DNA from: CAZEAN01 sp964510225
GTDB lineage: Bacteria > Planctomycetota > Planctomycetia > Isosphaerales > Isosphaeraceae
Assembly: GCA_964510225.1 (NCBI GenBank)
Contig: CAZEAN010000066.1
Coordinates: forward strand, 1 to 33,207
DNA: 33,207 bases
Direction of reading: 5' to 3'
Shown here: one piece after another, positions 24,855 to 33,139 of the stretch
How positions within the stretch are numbered: the first letter of the stretch is position 1
How the letters are laid out: each line of letters begins with the position of its first letter
The notes under the pieces: model-generated
Told to the model about the DNA's origin: nothing
Seen by the model: the letters and a program-made list of their open reading frames with translations, nothing else
The model's database searches: none
Position numbers and translations under genes: made by a program

Positions 24855-25898
24855 ATGACGACCGAGTCTATGAAACCAGTGACTAAATCTGAACCGAATA
24901 ATGACGAGATCAGACTTTCGGTCTTGATCCCGGTGAAGGACGAGGTCGAGAACGTCGAGCCGCTTGCTTCTGAGCTTAAGACAGTGCTGGAACCCTTGGC
25001 TCTTCGTTATGAAGTTATCTTCATTGATGACGGATCAACCGATGGCACCCCGGCTGCTTTGAGACGGGTTCAGGCTGCTGACCCCCAGCATGTCCGCGTC
25101 GGTTTCCTCCGGGTCAACTGTGGCCAGACTGCTGCTCTCTCTGCGGCGATGGATCTCGCACGGGGGGCGGTTCTCGTTCCGATGGACGGCGATGGTCAGA
25201 ATGATCCCGCTGACATCCCCGCGCTCCTCAAAACGCTTGAGCAGGATTTCGATGTCGTCTCGGGATGGCGCCGTGACCGAAAGGACAAGTGGCTGTCGCG
25301 GAGGATCCCCTCACAGCTCGCCAACCGACTCATCGCACGCTTGACCGGGGTCTCACTCCACGATTTCGGGTGCTCGATGAAGGCGTACCGACGGACGGTT
25401 CTTGAAGGAGTCCGTCTTTACGGTGAGATGCATCGATTTATCCCGGTCTTTGCTTCCTGGCAAGGTGCCCGAGTCACCGAGCAGGTGGTCAATCACCGTC
25501 CTCGGACAGCCGGTCGGACCAAGTACGGCCTAGGTCGTACATTTAGCGTGATCCTTGATATTATCCTGATCAATTTCTATCAACGCTATGCCCAGCGGCC
25601 GATCCAGTTTTTTGGACGCTTCGGCTTGTCTTCGATTCTCCTAAGCTTCGTCGCGTTTGGCTTGATGCTCTTTTATAAGTATATCTATCCGCTACTCGGT
25701 TTTGAATTTAAGCCGTTTGTCGAGACACCGCTTCCCCAAGTGGCGATCACCTTCTTCCTCTTCGGGGTCCAGTTAATACTTACTGGAGTCGTCGCGGAGA
25801 TGGTGATGCGGACCTATTATGAGTCTCAAGATAAGAAGACCTACTTGCTCCGCGAAGTCTTGGACGACTCTGCTACTACAAATTGCTCTGGGGGTTAA
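24855..25898 (+). CDS. Family 2 glycosyltransferase (DPM1/GtrB/ArnC-like, membrane-bound)
   Basis: The 347-residue enzyme transfers a sugar from a nucleotide donor, probably to a polyprenyl phosphate on the cytoplasmic face. The GT2 domain opens with LSVLIPVKDEVENV (about 21-34). IDDGSTDGT at 57-65 and the DxD region MDGDGQNDP at 110-118 bind the nucleotide sugar. HDFGCSMKAYRR (169-180) is the conserved acceptor-side motif. Two C-terminal membrane helices follow (about 245-275 and 290-320), ending in a cytoplasmic tail. It is co-transcribed with the isomerase gene. The polyprenyl acceptor is inferred from the family. Confidence 0.92.
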   Translation: MTTESMKPVTKSEPNNDEIRLSVLIPVKDEVENVEPLASELKTVLEPLALRYEVIFIDDGSTDGTPAALRRVQAADPQHVRVGFLRVNCGQTAALSAAMDLARGAVLVPMDGDGQNDPADIPALLKTLEQDFDVVSGWRRDRKDKWLSRRIPSQLANRLIARLTGVSLHDFGCSMKAYRRTVLEGVRLYGEMHRFIPVFASWQGARVTEQVVNHRPRTAGRTKYGLGRTFSVILDIILINFYQRYAQRPIQFFGRFGLSSILLSFVAFGLMLFYKYIYPLLGFEFKPFVETPLPQVAITFFLFGVQLILTGVVAEMVMRTYYESQDKKTYLLREVLDDSATTNCSGG

Positions 25899-25900
25899 GT

Positions 25901-25948
25901 TGCGGGAACGATTGGACTCTACCTCCCGTGTTGTGCAATCGTTTCGCA
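25901..25948 (+). terminator. Inverted repeat after the glycosyltransferase gene
   Basis: Beginning 2 nt after the stop, AACGATTG (25907-25914) pairs perfectly with CAATCGTT (25936-25943), and TGCG (25901-25904) can pair with CGCA (25945-25948) around small bulges. The loop is 21 nt and no U-tract follows, so it may be a transcript-end hairpin rather than a classical terminator. Confidence 0.4.
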
Positions 25949-25982
25949 AGCCAAGACGTCGGCCGTGTTAGGGGTGCAATAA

Positions 25983-26371
25983 TTGGGGCAGGAGCAGGCC
26001 CGTCGAGCTTTACCGAAGAGTCCGCTGGGCCCCAAGCGATTGGCTATGCTCGCAACTAATGGCCGGATTTGCAGACGTATGTGAGTGATTGTGATTTGAG
26101 CATCGGCAGCAACCTGATCGAGCGGACGTTGCCAGCCCAGGCGATCGGCCGCAAGAACTACCTCTTCGTTGGAAGTGACCGTGGTGGCGGCACAGCGGCA
26201 AGCCTCTCCAGCTTCGTGTGCAGCTGCAAGCGAATCGGTGGAGACCTATTCGCTGATTTGAAAGATGTGTTCGAGGGATTGCCGAGTCATCCGGCCGGGT
26301 TGCTCTCGGAACTGCTGCCGGATGCCCGGTTGGCAGCTCATCCCCGGGCTCTACGTAAGGTCGCCGTCTGA
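25983..26371 (+). pseudogene. IS66 transposase TnpC, C-terminal remnant B
   Basis: From about 25983 one frame reads EQARRALPKSPLGP. After a frameshift another reads QAIGYARN, then an in-frame TAA, then WPDLQTYVS. The rest runs SNLIERTLPAQAIGRKNYLF, VGSDRGG, CKRIGGDLFADLKDVFEGLP and SHPAGLLSELLPD to the stop at 26371. This is the classic IS66 TnpC end: LPKSP-x-GxAIGYA, then (I/L)-x-x-N-x-(A/I)ERA/T-L, AIGRKN-x-LFxGSDxGG and CK. Several consensus residues have drifted: the catalytic-region D-N-N reads G-S-N here. No terminal inverted repeat is recognisable after the stop. Confidence 0.82.
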
Positions 26372-26497
26372 CCCACAATGAGAGGTTATGGATGCGGTTG
26401 ATTCCGAGCGTTATGGTCTGAGTCGGAGCGAGCGGCCCGCAAGCTCGGGCCGGTCTTCACGATACGAACACGGAAAGCACAGTCTGGGCTCACATGA

Positions 26498-26583
26498 CCT
26501 GGGTGGGGTCTCGAGCTGTTGAACCCTCTGAGCAGACTGAGTGCGTCGACTCGAATCGGCTGGACTCAGGCCGAATCAGATCA
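26498..26583 (+). repeat. Degenerate 86-nt direct repeat, copy 1
   Basis: Pairs without gaps with 28489-28574 in the same orientation. The right 54 nt (26530-26583 versus 28521-28574) match at 44 positions and the left part at about two-thirds. A longer identical core is TCGACTCGAAT. Copy 1 lies downstream of the esterase gene and abuts the truncated end of an IS5-type fragment. Confidence 0.65.
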
Positions 26584-26695
26584 GAGATGCTTTTGCGGGT
26601 GAGTCTTCACGGATGAGCAGCAGGTTTGGGAGGAGCAACTGCAACTCGTCGTCGCTGATATCGCTGGGATAGGGCTTGAGTTCGAGAGTGTTCAT
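26576..26695 (-). pseudogene. IS5-family transposase, N-terminal stub
   Basis: An ATG at 26695 opens MNTLELKPYPSDISDDELQL, then LREDSPAK-like IREDSPAK, and stops after 39 residues. KPYPSD-(I/V)-(S/T)-D-(E/D)-E near the start and the x-REDxPx segment are the usual opening of IS5-group transposases, which normally run to 250 residues or more. Everything after the first ~38 residues, including the DDE domain, is missing. The break coincides with the end of repeat copy 1. It is a dead fragment. Confidence 0.68.
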
Positions 26696-27065
26696 GCCAT
26701 AACGAGATGAGGCGACACTGGAGAAGTCCAGAACAGCCTCTGGGCTCGAAACGCGGTTCGAGCTTGGGGATATGGCGAAGAGGTCGGTCCGTTTGTAGCG
26801 GTTTCTCAGCATCCTCGTAGCTTACCAGAGGCCACCAAACCCGCCTATTTCGCACCGCAAACTAGAACTACTACTCTCACTTTCAAACCATACTGATGCA
26901 CCTGCCCTACAGAAAGCGAAATCACCGCCCCCACGGATTCGTGTGGCGGAGGAAACCGTGAGAACCAATTCCTGTAGATCGATGCGAAACCCGCCGAAGT
27001 TGAGTAGCATTCGGAGAGTGTCAGTGGAATCGTGGATCCACTCAACTTCTGCCAACGCGTAGCCT

Positions 27066-28376
27066 TTAAGCCCCTCGCGGAAATTGGTGAAGTGAGGGTG
27101 TGTGGATCGACTCGAAGGGCTGCCTCCTCCCAGTGGCATCCCATGCAGCGTCTGTCGCTTTCGGACTTCCTGGTTCGGGAGCCTCAGGAGCCAGCTTCTC
27201 CGCAGGCTTCTGCGGGTGCTTGAGAAAGAATTCCCACATGAGGTCGTTGGCCGAGATGTCTTCGGTTGATTCTCCGAGAAGGGCAACCGGCGGCTTATTC
27301 CCAGGCCATGTATGCCCGCCCCCTCGGATCTCGACGAGGACCACCTCGGAGTCCTCGCGCCCGTTTCCCCACGTCTTCCGTATGACCGTCATTCCATCAT
27401 CGGCACGGTCGGGGAGTTTCTCGACCTTCGGTTCCTGGTCGCAGCCGTTCGCCTCGACCCACTTGTCGAGCGAGAAGGCCACAGATCGGAACTCCGGTCG
27501 GAGGAAGCTTGGGACGTTACTTGTGCCCTTCCCCTTGCCCCCCTCGAAGGGGGCCAACGCGTCGGCTGTGCCGTGGAAGTGGAGTACGGAAACTGGTCGC
27601 GTTGGCTTGCAGGTGTCCATTCCCATCGGTCCGGCCACGGGCGCGATTGCGGCGATGAGGTCGGATAGTTCCGAGGCGACCCGGTAGGCCATCATGGCTC
27701 CGTTCGAGAATCCTGTCGCGTAGACGCGTTCCTGATCCAGGTTCACGGCAGTCCCCAGGTCTTCAATCAGAGCTCGGGTGAACTCGACGTCGTCGATGCC
27801 ATGCTGTTTGGCATAACCCCCGACGCTCCCCGCATTGAAGGTAAGCGACCGATTCGGGTCCCGACCGCTTCCGTACGGATAGACAACGATGAAGCCCGCC
27901 TCGTCCGCCTTCTCATCGAGACCACTGATACGGACCATGCTATCGGGATTGCCACCACCGCCGTGGAATACAATTACCACAGGGTTTGCACGTTCGGGGT
28001 CGTAGGACTCGGGCAGATGGACCCGATAGCGACGTCTCGAAGCCCCTACAGTGACCTCGCGCACCCAGTTTTCCACCTCAAGATTGCCATTCCGAGGATC
28101 AGTCGCCAAAGCTCTCCGAACGAGTTGAGCCTGAAACTCGCCAAAGTTAATCGTCTCGTCGCCATTTTCGTCAGCTCCACGTAACCGGTTGATCAACTGG
28201 GGAAACCGACTCAATTCATCGGTAGACAACTGCTGATCCCCATTCTGATCGATGCGGCGGAAGGCGTTCTCGAGACGGCTTGCTTCCTGGGCAAGCGCGA
28301 CTCGAGCAATTCCTAGTAGCGAGATGGCTGAAACTAAGGTACAGAGAAGAGGTTGATGCAACAAATCAGCTCGCAT
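27066..28376 (-). CDS. Secreted EF-hand / LpqC-type esterase (feruloyl esterase / PHB depolymerase-like)
   Basis: The start is the ATG at 28376 because GGAG lies 6 nt upstream (28383-28386 on the other strand) and it begins directly with a signal peptide (residues 1-29, ending RVALA). Upstream in-frame starts exist at 28388 and 28481. The 436-residue product has two EF-hand loops (43-54 DQNGDQQLSTDE and 69-80 DENGDETINFGE). An alpha/beta-hydrolase of the LpqC/poly-hydroxybutyrate depolymerase/feruloyl esterase group follows: VFHGGGGN oxyanion region (136-143), nucleophile S224 in GFSNGAM, D272 in HGTADALAPFEGG, H355 in RGGGHTWPG. Family homology ends near FFLKHP (about 388); the last ~48 residues look unconserved. 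Likely acts on ester-linked polymer or phenolic side chains outside the cytoplasm. Confidence 0.87.
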   Translation of the reverse strand: MRADLLHQPLLCTLVSAISLLGIARVALAQEASRLENAFRRIDQNGDQQLSTDELSRFPQLINRLRGADENGDETINFGEFQAQLVRRALATDPRNGNLEVENWVREVTVGASRRRYRVHLPESYDPERANPVVIVFHGGGGNPDSMVRISGLDEKADEAGFIVVYPYGSGRDPNRSLTFNAGSVGGYAKQHGIDDVEFTRALIEDLGTAVNLDQERVYATGFSNGAMMAYRVASELSDLIAAIAPVAGPMGMDTCKPTRPVSVLHFHGTADALAPFEGGKGKGTSNVPSFLRPEFRSVAFSLDKWVEANGCDQEPKVEKLPDRADDGMTVIRKTWGNGREDSEVVLVEIRGGGHTWPGNKPPVALLGESTEDISANDLMWEFFLKHPQKPAEKLAPEAPEPGSPKATDAAWDATGRRQPFESIHTPSLHQFPRGA

Positions 28377-28488
28377 TGTCGTCTCCATGGAGTCGCTTAG
28401 CAATGTGTCCAAAGACGGACACCCCTCTTTAAACCACAGTTGATCGATAAAGTGTCGCGGTAGGAACTTCTGACTGGGCATCCGAACC

Positions 28489-28574
28489 CTTGGGTGGCCT
28501 GTTAAGTTGCCGAATTCTCGGAGTAGACCGAGAGTCTCGACTCGAATTGACTGGACTTAGGCCAACTCAGATCA
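28489..28574 (+). repeat. Degenerate 86-nt direct repeat, copy 2
   Basis: Second copy of the repeat at 26498-26583. It lies in the 289-nt gap between the divergent esterase genes. The two copies bracket esterase 1 as direct repeats about 2 kb apart. Confidence 0.65.
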
Positions 28575-28665
28575 TTGTCTACAGTTCTGATCGTGAACCG
28601 ATTGGATCATCGTTTGTCAAACGGTCCGCTCCCACGTTGCACTGGATCGAAAAGGGTTCTTCGAC

Positions 28666-29610
28666 ATGGAAAGACAACAGCATTTGTTGGCAATCATAGG
28701 AACGTCTCTCGCCTGCATCACTCCTTTCGGAGTCGCAGCCGAGGATTTCACTGAGCACAAGCTTACGTCAAAGGGGACGAACTACGTGTACTATGTCCAC
28801 AAACCTAGCACAATAATCAAGCCTCTCCCGCTCGTGGTCGTTCTTCACGGTGGCGGCGGAAACGGCAAGGGCTTGAAAGACACCTATGGCTTTCGACCGA
28901 TGGTTTCGAGCGGGGAATTCATCGCGGTGTATCCCAGTGCGGGCAAAGGAGGTTGGCTACCGGATCACGTCACGTTCCTCGATGCGATGATCGACGAGGT
29001 CTTCAAACGCGAAGACGTCGATACCGAGCGACTGTTCGTCACCGGCGCTTCCCGAGGTGGGCTCATGACGTTCGTCATGGTGGCGCGTTCGAAACACGAC
29101 ATTCGCGCAGCTGGCACGGTGATCGCCAGCCAGATCGCAGGTATTGCCGAAGAGTATCCTATCACTCAGCCGATCGATTTCGCCATGATCGCCGGCACGG
29201 AAGACCCGCTAATGCCCTATGCCGGCGGCTGGGGTGCGATGAGAAAGCCCCGACAGACCGGCGACCCTGGTGGCCGGGTTCTTCCGGTAGAAGATGTGAT
29301 TGACCTCCTTCTCCGAGCAAATCGGATCACCAGCGAACCGAAAGTGTCGACGCTCGGAAACAAAGACCGGAACGACGGTTGCACCAATGAAGTCCGTACG
29401 TGGACCAATCTACGATCTGGACGTCGCGTGCGGTTGGTCAAGGTCGAGGGTGGTGGACACGTCGTGCCGGGAGGTCGACAGTATCTCCCCAAGTCCCTGA
29501 TTGGACCAGCCTGCGCTGATTTCGATCATGCCGAAGTCATGTGGAACTTCTTCGAGGCGTCCGGTCAGCCAGCCGCACTTCCCAAGAACCTCTGCGAAAC
29601 CGCAATGTGA
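28666..29610 (+). CDS. Secreted LpqC-type esterase without EF-hands
   Basis: The 314-residue alpha/beta-hydrolase is a paralogue of the enzymes encoded on either side. A signal peptide covers about residues 1-25 (LLAIIGTSLACITPFGVAA). The catalytic pieces are VVLHGGGGNGKG (58-69), nucleophile S129 in TGASRGG, D180 in AGTEDPLMPYAGG and H265 in EGGGHVVPGG. It ends with the family tail EVMWNFFEASG. It lacks the EF-hand pair of its neighbours and so is the minimal form. The start is the ATG at 28666; no strong ribosome binding site is seen. It is divergent from esterase 1 and co-directional with esterase 3 (238-nt gap, no gene seen). Substrate unknown. Confidence 0.88.
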   Translation: MERQQHLLAIIGTSLACITPFGVAAEDFTEHKLTSKGTNYVYYVHKPSTIIKPLPLVVVLHGGGGNGKGLKDTYGFRPMVSSGEFIAVYPSAGKGGWLPDHVTFLDAMIDEVFKREDVDTERLFVTGASRGGLMTFVMVARSKHDIRAAGTVIASQIAGIAEEYPITQPIDFAMIAGTEDPLMPYAGGWGAMRKPRQTGDPGGRVLPVEDVIDLLLRANRITSEPKVSTLGNKDRNDGCTNEVRTWTNLRSGRRVRLVKVEGGGHVVPGGRQYLPKSLIGPACADFDHAEVMWNFFEASGQPAALPKNLCETAM

Positions 29611-29848
29611 ATGCAGGAATCCCGATACCTGGTTGATCTCTGTGGGTTGAATCATTAGACGTTAAAGACTCCCTCCCTAGACAATCGACGGATGGACGCA
29701 TTACGGAGGTTGTTGTTGACGACCGTGATTACAACTGCCTCAGCATCTTCGTGGGTTCTGAATCTAGGAATCCTCTCATCGTCACGACGACCTACTTAGG
29801 ATTTGGCCTCACCACCGCACGAACTCATACCTTGGAGGTCTCCACTTC

Positions 29849-31027
29849 ATGACACGGTCCTTCCTGATCTTGGTTGCACTGGCGATCCTGACGGTCACGA
29901 ACAGCTCCGCACTGGGCCAGAATCGACCTCAGAGTTTTCGGGAGCAATTTCGGCTCTTCGACCGTGACGGAGACGGTTCACTCTCCGCTGTGGAAGTCGC
30001 AGAGCGACCCTACTTGGCCCGATGGTTCGACTCGATCGACGAGGATGAGAACGGTCTACTCTCGCCTGAGGAACTCCGCACCTACCTTGTGGAGCGACGT
30101 GGAGTGATTCAGGAACCGAAAGCTCCAGAGGTCGTGGAGACAGAGCACTCGCTGGAGGTCGACGGACGCGAACGCCTCTACATCGTCCAGGCTCCGAAGG
30201 AGTCTCAGGGTAAACTTCCAGTGATCTTCTTCTTCCACGGCGGCGGGGGCCGGGGTGCGAGGGCCATGACCGGCACCTTCCGAGACTTCGTGGCCCAGGA
30301 GTCGTTCCTCGCCATCTACCCACAGGCTTGGCAGTCGAACTGGAACGACGGACGGAAGGCGCGCGGGATCCCGGAACAGGTCGAGGGCGTCGACGACGTC
30401 GCCTTCGTCCGGGCCATCGTGGAGGACCTCAATAAGCGTTACGAAATCGATCGAACGCAGATCTTCGCGAGTGGTGCCTCCAACGGTGGCATCTTCTCGC
30501 ACTGCCTGGCCGCCAAAGCCGCCGACCTGTTTGCGGCGATCGCCCCGGTGATCGGAGGCCTTGCAGAGCCGCTCGCCGCCGATTTCCAGCCGAGCCACCC
30601 CATCTCGCTACTTGTGATTCAGGGCGACGACGATGCACTGGTCCCCATCGATGGAGGAGCGATCCTCGGGAGAGAGCGGCGCGGTCGGATCATCGCGACC
30701 GAGGCCATGCTGCAACTCTACCTGGAGCACAATGGCATCTCGGGAGAGCCCGAGATCACGATGCTCCCCGATCGCGATCCCGAGGATGGTACGACGACCA
30801 AGGTGCGCCGCTACCCGTCCGGCAAAGGAGGAACTCGAGTCACCTACATCCTCGTCCAGGGGGGTGGCCATACGATGCCAGGACGCGGGAGAAACAGTCC
30901 CGAGCGAGAACAGGTCGTCGGCAAGACGAGCCAGGACTTCAATGCGCCAGAGACGATTCTCGAGTTCTTCTGGTCCTGTCCTCCACGTATCGATGTCGAA
31001 CCAGGGAAGAAAGCAACCTCTCCGTGA
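29849..31027 (+). CDS. Secreted EF-hand / LpqC-type esterase (third paralogue)
   Basis: The 392-residue product has a signal peptide (about 1-23, LILVALAILTVTNSSALG), two EF-hand loops (38-49 DRDGDGSLSAVE and 64-75 DEDENGLLSPEE) and then an LpqC-type hydrolase domain. Oxyanion region FFFHGGGGRG (127-136), nucleophile S211 in ASGASNGG, D262 in QGDDDALVPIDGG and H341 in VQGGGHTMPG. Homology ends with ETILEFFWSCPP, near the usual family end. GGAGG at 29834-29838 is 10 nt before the ATG. The domain order is the same as in esterase 1, so one is probably a diverged duplicate of the other. The Tat-exported aldo/keto reductase follows 72 nt downstream. Confidence 0.9.
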   Translation: MTRSFLILVALAILTVTNSSALGQNRPQSFREQFRLFDRDGDGSLSAVEVAERPYLARWFDSIDEDENGLLSPEELRTYLVERRGVIQEPKAPEVVETEHSLEVDGRERLYIVQAPKESQGKLPVIFFFHGGGGRGARAMTGTFRDFVAQESFLAIYPQAWQSNWNDGRKARGIPEQVEGVDDVAFVRAIVEDLNKRYEIDRTQIFASGASNGGIFSHCLAAKAADLFAAIAPVIGGLAEPLAADFQPSHPISLLVIQGDDDALVPIDGGAILGRERRGRIIATEAMLQLYLEHNGISGEPEITMLPDRDPEDGTTTKVRRYPSGKGGTRVTYILVQGGGHTMPGRGRNSPEREQVVGKTSQDFNAPETILEFFWSCPPRIDVEPGKKATSP

Positions 31028-31099
31028 TCATCCGTCGTTGTGCGTTGGAGGCCCCCTGATCCCGGTTCCGCTCGTGTCGCACCCCCTGAGTACCATGTC

Positions 31100-32134
31100 A
31101 TGAAACAGTACGACGATCAGCTCGACCGCCGGACCTTCGTCCGGGCCGGCTTGGCCGCAGCGGTCGTGGCAGGGACCGCTGCGAGAACTCCCGGAGACCG
31201 TGTGACCAACGGCGAGATCGCCACACGGCTATTCGGCAAGACAGGGCTCCATCTGCCGATCCTCGGCATGGGCAGTTCGGCGATGGTCGCGGCGTGGTCG
31301 CGGGGTTACGGCTCCAAGCCGGGGACGGTCGAGGAACGGGCAAAGCTCGTCCGGCAGGCCTACGACCGGGGAGTTCGTTACTTCGACACCGCCCGCAGTT
31401 ACTACGATGCCGAGGAGGTCATTGGACTGGGCTTGAAGGGTGTAGGGCAGAACTGTGTGATCGCCAGCAAGGTAACGGTCGTCCGACCCGATCGCGTCCG
31501 CCCGAGCGTCGAGAAATCGCTGGAGGTGCTCGGTGTCGATCGCGTAACGATCATGCAGATCCACAGCAGTGGTGCCATCGAGCGGGGTGGGTTCGACGCT
31601 TCCCTGAGGATTCACGCCGAACTGGTCAAACTCCGCGATGAAGGCCTCTTCCGCTTCATCGGCCTGACCACCCACGTCGCCTTCAAGACCGTTGCTCGCC
31701 TGATCGACACCGAGGGGTTTGACCAGGCATTGCTCGCCTACTGTTATCTGAACAAGGGTATGGATACCCTGCTCTCGAAGGAGAACCTCGCGGCCCGCGA
31801 GCGTTGCCTCGATCGGTCAAAGGACCTCGGCATGGGGGTCGCCGCGATGAAGGTGATGGGGGTAAGTGTCTTCGGCCGGATGTCGAAGTACACCGTACCC
31901 GGCTACGATCCCGAGGGACTCACGAGGCTACCAGCCGCGGCGATGCGATGGGCATTGAGCGACGAACGCATCTCGCTCTTGGATATCGGCATGGGCTACC
32001 CTGAGGTGGTCGACCGCAATGCCGAGACCCTTTCCTCGGACCTCACCCTGACCGAAGCAGACCGCGACCTCTTGGCCGACTACGCGGCACGCGTCTACGA
32101 GACACCTCGCTACCAATCCATGCGCGTGGTGTAA
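31100..32134 (+). CDS. Aldo/keto reductase with twin-arginine signal
   Basis: The start is the ATG at 31100, which puts the twin-arginine signal at the N-terminus (LD-R10-R11-TFVRAGLAAAVVAG). The 344-residue product then has a standard AKR barrel with D96 and Y101 in RYFDTARSYYDAEE, K124 in IASKVTVV and H155 in MQIHSSG. Export of an NADP-type reductase is odd for a cytosolic cofactor, but Tat-signal AKRs that carry cofactor through are common in planctomycetes. It lies between esterase 3 and the PD40 gene in one direction, so the three may be one transcript. Substrate unknown. Confidence 0.9.
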   Translation: MKQYDDQLDRRTFVRAGLAAAVVAGTAARTPGDRVTNGEIATRLFGKTGLHLPILGMGSSAMVAAWSRGYGSKPGTVEERAKLVRQAYDRGVRYFDTARSYYDAEEVIGLGLKGVGQNCVIASKVTVVRPDRVRPSVEKSLEVLGVDRVTIMQIHSSGAIERGGFDASLRIHAELVKLRDEGLFRFIGLTTHVAFKTVARLIDTEGFDQALLAYCYLNKGMDTLLSKENLAARERCLDRSKDLGMGVAAMKVMGVSVFGRMSKYTVPGYDPEGLTRLPAAAMRWALSDERISLLDIGMGYPEVVDRNAETLSSDLTLTEADRDLLADYAARVYETPRYQSMRVV

Positions 32135-32188
32135 AACTGCCACCATCGATCACTCGATACATTCACCAATTCAGGAGTCTTATAGGTG

Positions 32189-33139
32189 ATGACCTTTCTT
32201 CTGTCCTTGGGTGCCGCCATCGCCACGACCGCGATCACCGGTACCTTCTCCACTGACGAAGAGGCAAACACTGCTCACCGCGCGACCTACTCCAAGAACC
32301 TCCAGATCCACGTCGGAGTCCTTGGTAAGTCAGACGGCCAACCACTCACCGAGGGGGATGACTTCAAGCCCGTCTGGTCGAAGAGTGGTAACAGGATCGT
32401 CTTCTTCCGAAGGGTGGTCAACGCCCGCAACGTCGGCGACTGGAAAACGGCTATCCATGTAATGAACGTCGATGGGTCGGACCTCCACCCCCTCTCCGAC
32501 GGTACCCAGACCGATTTCAACCAGACCTGGACACGTGATGGTTCCAACACACCGATCTGGAACCGAAAGAAGCCCAACGGTCGTGGCTACACCGTCATGG
32601 CGAGCCGAATCGGTGCTGAGCCTGGGGATGAGTACCCTATCTCGAACCCGGATCACCACACCTGGGCCTACTCTTGCCTCACCGACGGACGAATCCTGGT
32701 CAGTGCGACTCCTCCAGGAGAACGGCGGGGGTACTTCTTGATGACGCCGAACGCCGGAGGCACACCGGAATACGATCGGATCGACTGCGAGTTGGCGAAG
32801 ACAGGGCTCCTCGACCGGATCAGCATCAACCCCAGCGAAACCAAGGTCTGCTTTGAGTACAAGAAGGGGCCTGACTACTCGATGAGCGGACGCACCCTGT
32901 TCACCGCCGACTTCGACCCAGAAAACCGCACCATCACCAACGCACGCCCCTTCGCCAACGAAGAAGGCAAGGGCATCTGGTTTGCCTACCCACGTTGGAC
33001 CAAGGACGAAACGGCTATTGTCTATCACGCTGGTGGAAAGCTCTTCCTCTACACATTGGAAGACGGCTCGACCATCAAGGTCTCCACCGACGACGATGCC
33101 AACTACATCTACCCGCATGGTGAGGCAACGCCGAAGTAG
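32189..33139 (+). CDS. PD40/TolB-like beta-propeller protein
   Basis: The 316-residue protein starts at the ATG at 32189 (a GTG at 32186 adds one residue); AGGAG at 32173-32177 serves either. The N-terminus is weakly hydrophobic (MTFLLSLGAAIATTAITG) and may be a signal peptide. WD40-like PD40 blades are seen: FKPVWSKSGNRIVFFRR, IHVMNVDGSDLHPLSDGT, FNQTWTRDGSNTPIW, and the late YPRWTKDETAIVYHAGGKLFLYTLED. Such propellers bind proteins or sugars, or act as lyases, outside the cytoplasm. No enzymatic residues can be named. It is the last gene seen; 33140-33207 holds nothing I can support. Confidence 0.8.
   Translation: MTFLLSLGAAIATTAITGTFSTDEEANTAHRATYSKNLQIHVGVLGKSDGQPLTEGDDFKPVWSKSGNRIVFFRRVVNARNVGDWKTAIHVMNVDGSDLHPLSDGTQTDFNQTWTRDGSNTPIWNRKKPNGRGYTVMASRIGAEPGDEYPISNPDHHTWAYSCLTDGRILVSATPPGERRGYFLMTPNAGGTPEYDRIDCELAKTGLLDRISINPSETKVCFEYKKGPDYSMSGRTLFTADFDPENRTITNARPFANEEGKGIWFAYPRWTKDETAIVYHAGGKLFLYTLEDGSTIKVSTDDDANYIYPHGEATPK

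Larger units (their letters stand above)
26372..27065. other. Gene-poor stretch with transposase debris and a repeat copy
   Basis: Between the IS66 remnant and the first esterase gene, the only content I can support is one copy of the 86-nt repeat and an IS5-type transposase stub. The 26822-27065 part has open frames but no recognisable protein, ribosome binding site or RNA. Confidence 0.5.

Noticed and set aside
26372..26420. Right terminal inverted repeat of IS66 remnant B
   Set aside because: No segment matches the reverse complement of the putative left end at 15738 well enough to call.
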